Below the pieces are notes generated by a model. The model was given only the letters and a program-made list of their open reading frames with translations, did no database searches and had not been told where the DNA came from. The translations under genes were made by a program, and so were the position numbers. Of a stretch of 64,000 bases of DNA, positions 23,015-35,425 are shown piece after piece. Within the stretch, counting starts at the first letter, position 1. Each line of letters starts with the position of its first letter. The stretch covers positions 8,847,556-8,911,555 of the forward strand of contig NC_051116.1 in NCBI RefSeq assembly GCF_014839805.1, written 5' to 3'. Origin of the DNA: Manduca sexta. Lineage: Eukaryota > Arthropoda > Insecta > Lepidoptera > Sphingidae.

Positions 23015-25184
23015 ATGCAAAACGAAGTGGAAGTAACATTACCTGCGTTAAAATACTTAACGGGCGAAACAGAGCACGTTTGTAGGTTATGTTTTGCTTC
23101 GACTGAAGGAGCAGTGATATCTTTAGAAGACACTACGAGGTTCCAAAGGCCGTATATTGATGAAACTTTGACTTTTTCCGACATGCTACAAGAATTAGGG
23201 GTGGGTACTAGTGTGTAAAACTTTTATAAGGGTAAATATTTGTCAGTTTACTCTGTAAGCTTTGCTCAATTCATACATTTTAACCCCTATTTCACCCCTT
23301 TTAGAAATATTTTTTTGTGAAATATCTTTTTATAGGATTTTGGAACCTTGTAAGGAGTATAGCTATCAAATGTTGTACTCATCACACATGCACACATAAA
23401 CAAATTTATTATAAATTTGTTTATTTTTATCAGTAGTAAAAGCTCTTTATGATAGTATAATAATAACAGCCCTGTATTATATTATACGGTCCCACTGTTG
23501 GGCACGGGCCTCCTCTACCACTGAGAGGGATTAACAGTTAGTCCACCAAGCTGGCCTAGTTTGGATTGGTAGACTTCACATACTGTTGAAATTACAATAG
23601 AGAACTTCTCAGGCATGCAGGTTGCCTCACGATATATTCCTTCACTGCTTAAAGCAAGCGATAATGGACTAAAAATACACACATAAGTTTTTAGAAAAGT
23701 TAGATGTGTGTGCCTTTGGTATTTGAACTTACAGACATTTGTCTTTGCAGTCCATTCCACAACCAACTAGGCTATTGCTGCTTTAATCTAGTTATTGAAT
23801 CTTATTTCCTATGCCATAAAGTTACTCTATTATAAATTCAATGAGAGGTTTATCTTATACTCAAGATAGGTTATGATGAAACCACTGACCCTAAAGCAAT
23901 CACTTGTTTTATGATGGTATCGTTGCTTCATTTCAGGTAACATCAGAACTTGAGTTACCTCAAGAGCTGTGCTCAAATTGTGCCTCAATGACAATGAACT
24001 CATATTTATTTCGTAAACTTTGCCAACATTCAAATGACAGATGGAACGATGTATTAAATAAGTTTAACAAAACATTAGACCAATCTAACACAGTTGGACC
24101 AAATGTACAAACAGTGTATTTGATGGTTCATAAAAACGAAAATTTTATGTTTACAAGTAAGAAGAGTCACACATTGAAAAGCAAAAAGACTGTGCTTGCA
24201 AAAATAAAAGATATACTCAAAAGTAGAGAAACTTATGTAAAAGTGCGGCAGAAAAGTTCGAACATTATATGTGAGGAATGTGGGGAGAGGTTCAAGTCCA
24301 ACTGCCACCTTGTGAAACACATGCGGGTGCACAGTGACACACGTTATCCCTGCCCGCAATGTACTAAAGTGTTCGCATCACAACTCCAACTGGAAGAACA
24401 TGCTGAGAGAGTGCACTATCCAAAGCGAATACAATGTCCCAAGTGTTCAAAAATGTTCAGCACTAACAGAATGCTCAAGCACCATGACAAGTTGCATCAC
24501 ATTGCAGCTATATGCAAACTTTGTTTTGTTCAGTTCCCATCCAAGAAGGATCTGAGAGCTCACCTAGACAAACATGACGTAAACAAGTGTGCTCGCTGCA
24601 ACAAATCATTTGTTAATAAACATACATATAAATATCACTTGAAAATATGTGGCAAAAGTGATGAACGACAACCTAGTTTCTTTTGTGACATATGTAATAA
24701 AGGATATGCTAGGAAGAATGGTTTACGATCACATTTAAAAATTGATCATGGTTTTGGTAATGTTCTATCTTGTAACTGGTGTGGTAAAAAATTTGATGCA
24801 ATTAGTAGACTAAGAAATCACATTGTGAAACATACCAAAGAGAGGAATTATCACTGTGAGCATTGTGGCAATAAATTTGTAACACAGGCGGCTTTAGTCT
24901 ATCACATACGACTGCATACTGGCGAGAGGCCCTTTCCCTGTGACTTATGTGGAGAGAGCTTCCTCTCAGCATCAAGAAGGATGGAGCATAAAAGGCGGAA
25001 ACATTTTGGTCCCACTAAAGAATGTCCAGTTTGCCATGTTAAGTTTGTTACTGGACATCAGCTCAGGAAACATGTGCAAAGACATTATAATCCTCAGAGC
25101 AAGTTGTTTGTGCCAGAAGCTAATGTCAACCCAAATGTAGAAGGACAAGAATACTCCAAAATCACAGATTTATTGGCATTGTAG
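23015..25184 (+). CDS. ZAD-type C2H2 zinc-finger protein, complete, 477 residues in two exons
   Basis: The exons are 23015-23200 (62 codons, donor GTGGGT) and 23937-25184 (acceptor TTTCAG), joined in phase 0. The ZAD dimerisation domain is split by the intron: Cys23/Cys26 (VCRLC) in exon 1 and Cys74/Cys77 (ELCSNC) in exon 2. Ten zinc fingers follow from about residue 173 to 455. The fifth ends in Cys instead of the last His (C2HC), and a TGERP linker joins fingers 8 and 9. ZAD proteins are arthropod DNA-binding factors that dimerise through the ZAD. This one is presumably nuclear; its target is unknown. It has a tail-to-tail paralogue at 26500-27978. The first exon start is the only Met before the ZAD. 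Confidence 0.92.
23463..23786 (+). repeat. Interspersed repeat family 2 inside the zinc-finger gene intron
   Basis: It contains the family text CCCACTGTTGGGCACGGGCC and CTCCTCTAC, then a block on lines of GGCCTAGT and GGATTGGTAGACTTCACA. The same block recurs at 47921-48240 and 53310-53620. It is probably a non-LTR 3' end or a SINE common in Lepidoptera; the class is inferred. Confidence 0.7.
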
Positions 25185-25206
25185 ATGTATATGTGATATT
25201 TAGTTC

Positions 25207-25212
25207 AATAAA
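25207..25212 (+). terminator. Poly(A) signal of the plus zinc-finger gene
   Basis: AATAAA, 23 bases after the stop codon. Confidence 0.55.
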
Positions 25213-26348
25213 AAGAATTTCAATTATTATTTTTAAAAGTACAGGTTTATTTAATTTAAAAGTTTTATTTATATGAATTAGTCAAGTTTTAATAAAATAT
25301 CACATGATATTATCAACTAAAATAAAATTTAATAATAAATGGAATACTTGATGAAGTATTTTCGAAGTTATACTTCTTTTAGCGCATTAGGGAAAAATTA
25401 TTGGAGTAAATTTTTATGATGCGTGAGCATATCATAACGAAAAATCGACAGCATGAAATTAGCTAGTCATTAATTAAATTATTACATTATTATTTAATGT
25501 GTACAAATAAAGTAGTAATAGGTATAAATAATAATTATTGAGTTCAGAAAAATCAAATTACTTTACATTACTAAATAAGATTTATTTAACTAGATAATGC
25601 GTTATAATAAAACTTTCTTTTAATCTATGTAAGCCCCCATTTTTTCTTTTATTAGTGTCGTTTTCTCTACAAACAGGATAATGCGACGGATAATATTTTT
25701 AGAAGATTTTTATCTTGTTATGCCAAAGAAGTATAACTTCTTACATGTGAATATAAGTACAAATACACGTTTTTTTTAGAACACAATTCTAATACAAATG
25801 TCTTTCAATTTGCTTACAATATTATACACATAGTACAAGCCAACATTATTTACAGACATAAGATATTTTCGTTACTATAGGTACTAATTTTAGGATGCAA
25901 ACAGATTTCATTTTAATTTTCTTTGTACAAAATGCATTCTTAAATAACTAAAACTCATTTGGAAATGCTTCAAATTTGTAATAAGGCAATTTTAATATGG
26001 GATATTAAAATTTCAACACAACCTCTGATTCATAATGAAATGTGTAACAAATATCAATTAGATTACATTATGCCGAGGCTCAATAAAATATTATCAAATT
26101 TTATACCATATCCAGGGAAAGAAAAACTTTAATGTATACAAAATATAGATCTTTTTACTGTCTTTTGAAATCTTTGGTACATACGATGAAATTAAAATAT
26201 CTTACTCTGAACAATACATTTATTAAATTTGTTTACATTTGATTATCTTTCCCAGAATATGTATATAATTATATAAGTCCCAGAATGCTTATAAGCATGG
26301 TGTGATGTCTCACAGCACTGAAATTTGGAAGTGACTCTACCTTTGTTA
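25213..26348. other. Space between convergent zinc-finger genes
   Basis: AT-rich, with no coding region seen. It presumably holds the end of both 3'UTRs. Confidence 0.5.
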
Positions 26349-26354
26349 TTTATT
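26349..26354 (-). terminator. Possible poly(A) signal of the minus zinc-finger gene
   Basis: AATAAA on the minus strand, about 145 bases after the stop at 26500. A fragment of repeat family 2 (about 26408-26455) lies between the two. Confidence 0.35.
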
Positions 26355-26499
26355 CATAGATCTTACCATCAAGCATATTTCTTGTTTACCATATTAACTT
26401 AATATAATACCAGCCCTGTATTATATATTTAGGCCTTCAGGTGAGCCCTGAGACTTGGCCATCTCATTATTTATAAAAAATTGTTACAACAATTTAACA

Positions 26500-27978
26500 T
26501 CATTTTGTAATTTTTACAGTTATGTTATTTTTTCCAGGAACATTGGGTGTTGCTAGACACCTGCCAGCAAATAATTTGTTAGAAGGGTCATGGTGTTTTT
26601 TCATATGCAGTCTCAAGAATGTGGGTGTGACAAACTTCCTAGAGCAGATCTCACACATGAGAGTGGGACCTATGTGCTTAAACTTAATATGCTCAGCCCT
26701 TGCTGAAGAGTTTACAAATCTTTCCTCACAAATATGACAGCTGAATGGTCTCTCTCCTGTGTGTCTCCTAATGTGGTAAATAAGGGCCTCTTTTGATACA
26801 AATTTCCTGAAGCAGATCTCACATTCAAAATTCTTTTCTCCAGTGTGCTTGACCATATGAACTTTTAAATAACTTGGTGCCGTAAACTGTTTGTTACAGT
26901 GTGGACAGATGTGAGGTTTAGCGTCACCGTGCACAAATCTATTATGGACTCGCAGCCCACCAGAAGTACTGTACCCTTTATCACACTTCTCACAAAATGA
27001 GTCTTTTAAGTGAACTCCTCATGGGATGAGGATCCAATGTGCCTTCCAGACATTGTTTTCTGTGGCGCAAAAGAACTCCTTTGTGGTATATGTTTTCCCG
27101 CATTTAGGGCATTTATATTTGATTTGGTGTTTTTGTTCATGGCTTTGTAACTTATCATAAGTTTTGAATGATTTTCCACATTCTTTGCATATGAACATTT
27201 GGTGAATTTTCTTATGATGTTGTTTGAGGCTGTTCTCCGTGCACCTGAACTCATGGCACTCGTTGCACTGGAAGACCACATCACTGGCCTCATGGTTTCT
27301 CAGGTCTTCTTCATTCTGCAGAGTCTCTAAACACTTGTGGCATGACAAGATACCATGTACATCCATGTTGTGATTTTTGTAATTCTCCATGGTGTGGAAA
27401 ACTTCATTGCACTGCAAGCATTGTATGTTGTTGATAATAGGCAATTGCATTTTCTTTTCCTTCTCATCTTTGACTAATATAAGCTTGGATTCCTCTTCTT
27501 TAACTACTATGTAGAGGGACTCTCCTCCCACCAAAGTGTTTACATCGACATTTAAGGTACCAACCAAGTTATCAAGTACTTTGTGTAGTAACTTCGTAGA
27601 GTTATCACATTTATGCAGGAATTTTGCTGTTTGAAGAACATCATCAGCACAGGTCGTGCACACAGCATCAATCCCAGCAACTTCATTGCATATCTAAAAA
27701 ATAAGATTAATTTAGAATTGTATACATATGCACGAAACTTATATAATCTTTAATGATACCTTCATTTGGGTACTGTATTGAACATATATTTTAAAAATTA
27801 TATCAGTTTGGGGCAAAGATTAACAAGATAATTTGATGAAATGTTCAAAAAGTTGTAAACAAAACCATTGAACAAAACATAAACACTTATAATAGAAAAA
27901 AAAATATTTTGAAAATACAATGGTACTTACTTCTTCTCCAAATAATTTAGTAAGCAATTCAGAAAGGCTTTCAGAATT
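26500..27978 (-). CDS. ZAD-type C2H2 zinc-finger protein, 5' end in gap, two compensating indels
   Basis: The last exon is 26500-27693 (acceptor TTTTTTAG). The exon before it ends at 27931 (donor GTAAGT) and runs into the gap at 27979. Joined in phase they give the second half of a ZAD (ELLTKLFGEEICNEV, then CTTC). Ten fingers follow in the same order as in the plus paralogue, including a C2HC fifth finger and a HxxPSNKLF-like tail after the last one. The frame is broken twice within about 75 bases: one A is missing at 27080-27082 (inside finger 5) and one extra A lies at 27004-27007 (just before finger 6). Between them the shifted frame reads as normal finger sequence. The two cancel, which suggests consensus errors or a tolerated local shift. 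The first ZAD Cys pair and the start codon are not visible. Confidence 0.8.
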
Positions 27979-28478
27979 NNNNNNNNNNNNNNNNNNNNNN
28001 NNNNNNNNNNNNNNNNNNNNNNNNNNNNNNNNNNNNNNNNNNNNNNNNNNNNNNNNNNNNNNNNNNNNNNNNNNNNNNNNNNNNNNNNNNNNNNNNNNNN
28101 NNNNNNNNNNNNNNNNNNNNNNNNNNNNNNNNNNNNNNNNNNNNNNNNNNNNNNNNNNNNNNNNNNNNNNNNNNNNNNNNNNNNNNNNNNNNNNNNNNNN
28201 NNNNNNNNNNNNNNNNNNNNNNNNNNNNNNNNNNNNNNNNNNNNNNNNNNNNNNNNNNNNNNNNNNNNNNNNNNNNNNNNNNNNNNNNNNNNNNNNNNNN
28301 NNNNNNNNNNNNNNNNNNNNNNNNNNNNNNNNNNNNNNNNNNNNNNNNNNNNNNNNNNNNNNNNNNNNNNNNNNNNNNNNNNNNNNNNNNNNNNNNNNNN
28401 NNNNNNNNNNNNNNNNNNNNNNNNNNNNNNNNNNNNNNNNNNNNNNNNNNNNNNNNNNNNNNNNNNNNNNNNNNNNNN
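27979..28478. other. Assembly gap of 500 N
   Basis: Exactly 500 unknown bases, a typical placeholder size. The gap cuts the first ZAD exon of the minus zinc-finger gene, and the true length may differ. Confidence 0.99.
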
Positions 28479-28964
28479 CACAAGAAAAGAGATTACCGCA
28501 AATATCAACTAAAAGAAAATGATTAGTGACCAATTTAACGGACTACTGCATACAAAACTAATCGAAATTAATAACTTTCTAGACTTCAACTACACCGTAG
28601 AACGTGTCCTGTTAGAACATAACTATAAGGCACCCTACTGTACACTGAACAGCGATGCTAGCACGATGTTGGTATGTTTGCGCACATAATGAATGGCCGC
28701 CGCACCCGCGCGGCTGTGTGTAAACATCAAGCGTGTATACTCGCGGATCTGATGCGAATCTGAAGGTCGATTGTGTAATGCTGATCTGCAAGTTTATAGA
28801 TTATCGGAGGCGTCTAGACGTAGCAATAGTGGTGGGGTGATGCGCCGTGAGTACACACTCGAATAACTTTTTAGCAAAACAAAAAGTAAGCTCTCGCCTT
28901 CATTTTCATAGTGCTACAGTAGCGAAACTTATAGCTTACGAAATGTGTTGATATCACCTCTACC

Positions 28965-29125
28965 TACCCCAATGAAGGGATACACTGTAGTTTACATCAC
29001 ATTGATCCGATGGCCGACTATCCCATCCTCACAGCCGGCACTGCGAACTCTTGTAAGCCAGGTACGGCAGTGGCACGGATTATATTACACCGAGTGGTGA
29101 AGTTCAGCGAGTCTCAGGGAACATT
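28965..29125 (+). repeat. Interspersed repeat family 7, copy 1
   Basis: It shares GTAAGCCAGG, AGCAGTGGCACG-like, CACCGAG-GGTGAAG and GCGAGTCTCAGGGAA stretches with 30155-30265. Class unknown. Confidence 0.55.
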
Positions 29126-29261
29126 CATGTGTTTTAACCCCACAAAAATAATGTGTGTAATTAACGGCCAACCTATCATGTATTATTTCCTCTTCAGTTA
29201 ATTAAGCTTCAAATCGTACCCATGTTATTTTAGTTTACACAACCAAAGAGGTTTTTCTCAA

Positions 29262-29354
29262 CCTGTTTTGTAGCTTTGTCGGCGGTGAGGCTGCGCAACA
29301 GCCGCTTGATGCTGCGCCGGCGCCGCACGCCACACGTTTCCTCCGTACCACTCA
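29262..29354 (-). CDS. Orphan first coding exon, product unknown
   Basis: The exon encodes 31 residues starting MSGTEETCGVRRRR and ending DKATKQ, followed by CAG|GTTGAG as a possible donor. An in-frame TGA lies nine codons before the ATG, so this Met would be the start. GC content and Arg/Lys-rich coding style differ sharply from the AT-rich surroundings. It lies upstream of the minus zinc-finger gene on the same strand, so it could be that gene's distant first exon or the start of another gene whose later exons fall in the gap. I do not recognise the peptide. Confidence 0.5.
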
Positions 29355-30154
29355 TGATGCGCAAACGCACACAAATCGAACTTCACTTATCACCATCGTC
29401 ACTTAATATCGAATAGGATTTGGATGTTTTTTCATTTCACTGATGAGGTTTGTTCTTATTGAAAATAAATTTTATATAAGTAAAAACAAAACTTACTAGA
29501 TACTTGTTAAACTTAGAAATGTAATTCTTGCGTAAAGCTAATTTGTGATATTTGCTGCCGAGTATTTAAGGTTCCAACTGAATTTATATTGTTTCCTGTC
29601 AAATACTGTACTTCGCTATTGCATTTGTAGTCTTTTATATTCTATACTTTGCATATTTTTATGGTGTATTTTCTCATTTCCCGGAGTAGCGAGTTCTAAA
29701 TGCCAGCGAAAGGTTACCAGGCCGCCACGGTCGACAGATATTGCCGAAACTCACTCTACCGTATATTTCCAAATAGGCCAGTTTTTACTTCAAACCGCAA
29801 TCATATTTAAATGGACGAATTCCTTGTTATTTAGGTAAACATTCGATTTATTTTGAAAAGATACAATTTCGTTCGTTTCAAGACAATCTTTAGTCAGAAT
29901 AGGGATGTTTATTATGCAATCGAGTGAGTAATAGATTGAATGGTTCCTCTGACGGTAACGGCTACAGCAACCCATAATTAATAACAAACTATCCAAAATT
30001 ACACAGGCCTCGCCTAGTTCGTGAACCGCTGATAGGGTTTGTAATAAATATTTCCTTTCAGCTGGAAAACAAGAGTTCTTTGACATCGCTCGACTGCAGA
30101 AACAGACAATCTGGCGCTAACTATATACCTACCTACCTACCTCCAGACTTTTCC

Positions 30155-30265
30155 CGCCCTCACACCCACCACTACAAGTCCTGTAAGCCAGGATCAGCAG
30201 TGGCACGCATTTTATGACACCGAGCGGTGAAGCTCGGCGAGTCTCAGGGAAAACTAATATGTCAT
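30155..30265 (+). repeat. Interspersed repeat family 7, copy 2
   Basis: See the copy at 28965-29125. Shared text includes GTAAGCCAGG and GCGAGTCTCAGGGAA. Confidence 0.55.
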
Positions 30266-30669
30266 TATCCCGTAACGAAATTAATCGAATAGAAAAATAG
30301 GGAGGTGTTGGAAATATTAATTGTCCACTTCCCTACAGAGCAATAGACAAACCACAAATACAGACTGTCTCTAACCAATCTAATTCACATGTTCTCGATG
30401 CAAAAATCAAACCCGCTACCTCGATCGAGTCACCGCCACACCACTAATCGAATTGCATTGATTTGCGATCGTTTTTTAATAACGTATCAACCTTCGCCAT
30501 GTCACTCCGCGCTGGTTATCTCACTTACAATGCACATAGTATCTAATCTCACCTACGCATTTGCAATCAATGCGTAAACTGTTTCGCTCATCATTTTATG
30601 ATGTATATCACGAATTTCGGTAATTGTGTTCATGTTAATGGTTTTTCGTGCTTGCCTGATTGGTTTTGC

Positions 30670-30892
30670 TGTTGGTAAGATATATTTTATATCCGCCTCG
30701 ATTGCTACCGCCGTACACAAGGTGTTAAAACCCGCAATATTGGCCCATATAAGTGTGTCGTGTACTGGAAGCAGCCTGTGTATCCGGCTCTAACATAATT
30801 AAACTAAAAACCGGCATAGTAGTGTGGACTGTTGAGAGATAATCATCTCTTACTAACAGGTGCAGTGGAGTCACTTTGCGGCGCTCGTATAA
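30670..30892 (+). repeat. Interspersed repeat family 1
   Basis: A diverged copy with the family order CCGTACACAAGGTGTTAAAA, GCCTGTGTATCCGG, a GATAATCATCTCT block and AGGTGCAGTGGAGTCACTTT. Six further copies lie between 38 and 55 kb. Confidence 0.65.
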
Positions 30893-32509
30893 AAAATAGA
30901 AAAATACAGTCTTGTGGGGTTACGAATCTTAAGGATGTGCATTCGATTTCCAGGTCGGTAGGGAAAAAACTTTTGTAAAACGCACCTGGATTGCGAACTT
31001 ATACTCGATATAGAAATAACCTCCTATTACACTTACAGAAATAAGCTTTGAAAACTGTGTATGCACTAATAGCGGCTCTGCCTACACATTTCAAGATAAA
31101 GGCGTGATCTTAGTATATCTGTCTTGTTGATAGCTACAACTATGATTTTTATTCTCACACAACTGGCTGAAAACATTTTCCCAGTTACCTGACGATACAA
31201 CCGTCCATAAACAAAACTATCACCTGACTTGCGCATAGATAAAGTGATCACAATCGGGACACAAATCATTAGGGAATTTCAGGTGTATATTTATTTGACT
31301 ACTAAATAAATCCAGCGCCCTGCTCACCTCTAACAAAACCAACCGTGACAATATTTACTTACAATCGATTCCGAACGAACGAGCACGCTCTAATCTCAAA
31401 CGTGTTAAATTAATCGATCTGCAGGCGTGTTAGGGTACCTATAGGGCACCATGGTCTGGGGTCGACGACCCGTGCCCTGAAGGGTCCGAACAGTGGCTAG
31501 GGGGATCGATGTTGCCAGGTGATAAGGTTTATACTGAAATAAAAGTACTTAACGTGTTTTTGCATTAAATTTGTTTAGTTTTATCTTATTTCGAAGACTA
31601 CGGCATTATGGTCACAGTGCGTACTGGATCCATTACGGACAATAAAGGTTGCAAAATAATCGATCGTCGATAGTAAACATTAAACAAATTTATCGCGTAA
31701 AAAAACCGTTAATAATCAGGTGGCCTATTCCGTCTACGGATGCGAATCCGTCTTCTTGCAAATACAGGCGTTCTAATCGAAGGATACCATTGCTAGCCGT
31801 ATAGCTAAATAAAGAATTTGTTGACTCTTTTACCAATACGGCTATAAAAGCTGCCCTTCCATTAGCTCGTTCGAAATTGCAAAAAGGCAGCTGCTCTACA
31901 GAGGCAACTTATACTAACCCATCTACTACATAATTAAAATTAGTGTTATAAAAACGCTGGCAGCTCAGCCGGGGTTACTGTGCAAGCCGGCGTGAGATCA
32001 AAGGAAAGCCGCGGACCTTTATTGACCTCCACATGCCCTCAGGTGTATTGACATCGCTAAGTATAATGTTAGGCATGAAAAACATCTAGATTTATAAAGG
32101 TGCCTAAGTTTAAAACTAACTATGGGGTTAAGGTAAAAAATCAGGAAGCGAAGATTGGATAAGCATATCACTCCAGCATAATGATTTCGTTCTTAGACAT
32201 TGAAATAAAACCACTCGAACGGATTTTATCACAGTTTTTAATTTCAATTTTCTCCCGATGCTTCGAAGACTTCGGGAGAAAATCATAATAAAAAATAGCA
32301 GTTTTATATATTTTCAGCGATTTGATCAAACTTTTTGAAGATTGTTTCGAGTTGCGCGACAGCTATTTTGATTTTACGGACTATAACGTAACATGCGGCG
32401 TAGAAAAAAGATACAGTAAGTAATAAGACGGAGAGAAAATACCGGTGATATTTATAATCTCTGGACATATTAGTCCTATTCCGAACATGATGTCACTAAT
32501 GAAAAGCTT

Positions 32510-32775
32510 CGTAATGTCTTTTTTTATTGCTTTGAATGACGAGATGAGCTTGCCGTTCGCCTGATTGTAAGCGATACGACCGCCCATAAACAGAAGAAAC
32601 ACCATGCAATACCATGAATTACAAAGTATTGCGCGGTATTCCATTGCGCTCGCTATCCTGAGACATGAAAAAATTTGTCTTATTTCCTGTAGTTACACCG
32701 GGTACAATGTCCTTCAAACCGGAACACAACAGTGACTACACACTGCTGCTTGACGGCAGACATAAACATGCATGT
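32510..32775 (+). repeat. Interspersed repeat family 3
   Basis: It carries GCTTGCCGTTCGCCTGAT, GATACGACCGCCCATAAACA and TCCTTCAAACCGGAACACAA. Related copies lie at 35300-35425 (inverted), 38930-39260 and 44560-44920, with remnants on both sides of the nested SINE (57340-57436 and 59459-59500). Confidence 0.7.
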
Positions 32776-33779
32776 GTGCTATACAACCTTTCACATACCA
32801 AAGCCCTATTATCCACGGCCATAATCAACCGGTAAATCCGTAACCGCCCCTCACAACCGCGCGTCAACACCGAAAACAAAATATCGAAACGGTTTTTACG
32901 ATGACAACACGCTTCATAAAGATGTTATAATATTCCGCGCCGGTTTATTGTTACATAATGTGCAGGCGCCGCGCGAAACAGCCCTGATATTTATGTTTTA
33001 ATGGTGTACAGTCGCGACTGTAAATCTTTATCGCGAGTTATGTGAGGACTGAATGAGAGATGGTATTTACCGACCATTCCGTAACACAAATATGGAATAT
33101 AAACGCTGATGTAAACGTTTTACGGTTCTTTTTTATTATTGTCTATTCACTTGTCAAATGTAGCGGTAGTCATTAAAATATTTTTATGCAATATTGTCAC
33201 CATCTTGGTTTGGTGGCAGTGTAGTCTACTCCGAGTGCTCCTAGGTTCGAATCCCAAGTTGAGTAACATTGCGCGCGTCTTCTACGGAATAGAGCGAGTT
33301 AACATTATAAAACTAAGCCAAGTTCTTTTCCCAACACGGTTAAAATGTACAGACCGCCCTAGCATAGGGATCGAGTCTCCACTATCTGGATCCCACACCG
33401 CTTCCCATTAAATGACTTGCCATAAAAAAAACGATTAGATGTTGAAACAAAGAAACTTAATCCATGATTCATGCATCAATCAGACCTTTTCACGTAGAAG
33501 ATTGCATATTTTAGTAACCAAATAACACGCCTCATTCACTACACATAAAAAAACTTTTCCATCCGACATTACAATGCCGTGTAACAACTAACAACCGACA
33601 ACGCGTCTGGCGTAGCGCCAAACAATCGAATATTCGCTTCGGCGCGCGATGTTTTATTGTTGCCCATGTGGATTCAATCACATATATTAACTGGCCCACG
33701 TCGGCGCGATTCGGCCGGGTTCACACCTGTGAGATGGTTGGGGTAGGCAGGATTGTATGCAGCTTTTTTTTGGACAACA

Positions 33780-34030
33780 GACCAGTGGTTCGCGAACATC
33801 TCCCCTCCCTCTCCCTTCCAACCAAACAAACTCCTACTCCTTCCTCTTCTCTTCCTTCCCTCTATCCCCCTTCTTCCTCTCGGGCCCCAGTGACCCGCAT
33901 AGCTGCAGGTTGCCAGCGTACCGTCCGCTGGCACCCTCAGTGATAGCGGTAGGGCCTACCAAATCATCATTGGAACTGCCGTTAGCAGAGTATCCTCGGT
34001 GACAACCGCGGCAGTGCCAAAAAAAGAACA
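33780..34030 (+). repeat. Pyrimidine-rich repeat family 4, copy 1
   Basis: It shares GAACAT-TCCCCTCCCT, CTCCTACTCCTTCCTCTTCT and the following GTAGGGCC and CTCGGTGA-AACC stretches with 51020-51300. The frames in this stretch are by-products of the CT run. Confidence 0.65.
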
Positions 34031-34314
34031 CCAGTGGCGGTGGGTCAAATTTTTTATAAGGTACCCGACGCAACGAAAAAAAATGACTTAGTTAACATAT
34101 CGCGGCCACTTTAATTGAAAACAAAGACGAAGAACATAAATAAATCTAAAAGGGAAGAGTAGGAATCAAGTCGAAAGGACTTCTCGCCACTGCAAAAGAC
34201 GACGATAAAGATGCATATTTTGAGATTCGTGGATATTAGGCTTGGTTGTATAGAAAATTCCTCTAAATTATTAACCACGATGACCTCATAAAAGTAGCTG
34301 GATACGGGCCGCTT

Positions 34315-34400
34315 CCAATGGGTCGATCTGATCTGATCTGACGAGGAGGCCCATGTTCAGAAGTTGACATCCTGCGGCTGATCATGATGATGATGATTAA
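34315..34400 (+). repeat. Non-LTR retrotransposon 3' end with ATG-repeat tail
   Basis: GGAGGCCCATGTTCAGAAG, GGCTGATCATGATGATGATG. This is a common lepidopteran LINE tail shape. A second copy lies at 57248-57320. Confidence 0.5.
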
Positions 34401-35069
34401 CCGCGGTACGAGACTACGTGTGAAGTTAAGAGCAATTAACCGTGGGTTTTGAATGATAGCAGAAGCATCGCGACGTCTATAGAGGTAGCTTATCTCATAA
34501 ATGAAGACGTTACAGAAATTGTCGCCACAAAGACGACAGCACTTAGGAGACTGACATTGGCACTTTTTTTTAGTAATCACCCGCCTGTAATTGCCTCGGA
34601 TGGCGTAGTATTACAGTACGACAGTAGTGCTGAGGTCTCGGGTCCGATGCCCAAATCGGGCAGCGCGATATTGTGCTTTTCTAATCAGTATCAGCCCGAT
34701 CTATTCCGTCAATACTTTATCAAACAACTCACAGGTGGAACTCTACGTTGTATACAAGACCTAACCTAGTAATTCCAGGAATCCTGAATCTACGAGTATA
34801 ACTCTCGTATTAATGCGATATTTAGTATGGCTGTTGCCGTAAATAACACTTTTATCGCCTCTTCAACAAATGTTTAGTTCACACATACCATCTGAATAGC
34901 AATAGACGAAGGACAAAACCGACAAAAACCCTGGATATTTAGAAAAAGACAGTCTTCCTTGAATTTTTTTTACTTATCTTACGACTTATGTCCATGACTG
35001 GGTTATTCCATCTTAAATATCACTGAGGTGCAGCTTGGAATCAAGAAGTTGGAGGTGTGATACCTCCGT

Positions 35070-35245
35070 GTCTCGGAACCACTTAAAGCCGTTGGTCCTG
35101 CGTTTGATCTCTCTCCGGTCATGTCAGAGTGCCGTCTCACCGGACTATGAGAGTGAAAGAACAAAGAGTGCTTGTGTATTGCGCACATACTTGTGCACTA
35201 TAATATCTCCTGCGCACTTAGCCGATCTCAGTTTAGATTGACCGC
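35070..35245 (+). repeat. Interspersed repeat family 5, copy 1
   Basis: GCCGTCTCACCGGACTATGA, GAGTGCTTG-GTATTG and TTGTGCACTATAATAT recur inverted at 51575-51700. Confidence 0.65.
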
Positions 35246-35299
35246 CGTGATCGAACTTCGGCTAGGAGGGATTCATTGAAATTTTGTTTTTTTTTGGAA

Positions 35300-35425
35300 C
35301 ATAGATAAACCACGTCCTTCTAATCAGATAAAGGTGTTGGATGGTGTTTCTACTCTTTATGGGCGGTTGTATCGCTTACTATCAGGCGAACAGCAAGCTC
35401 GTCTCGTCATTCAAGCAATAAAAAA
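35300..35425 (-). repeat. Interspersed repeat family 3, inverted partial copy
   Basis: On the minus strand it reads GCTTGCTGTTCGCCTGATAG and GATACAACCGCCCATAAAGA. Confidence 0.6.

Noticed and set aside
27820..28533. Long frames across the gap
   Set aside because: They consist mostly of unknown bases. Only the piece next to 27931-27978 is supported, as a ZAD exon end.
33668..34073. Overlapping frames on both strands
   Set aside because: They lie in repeat family 4 and arise from its pyrimidine-rich run.
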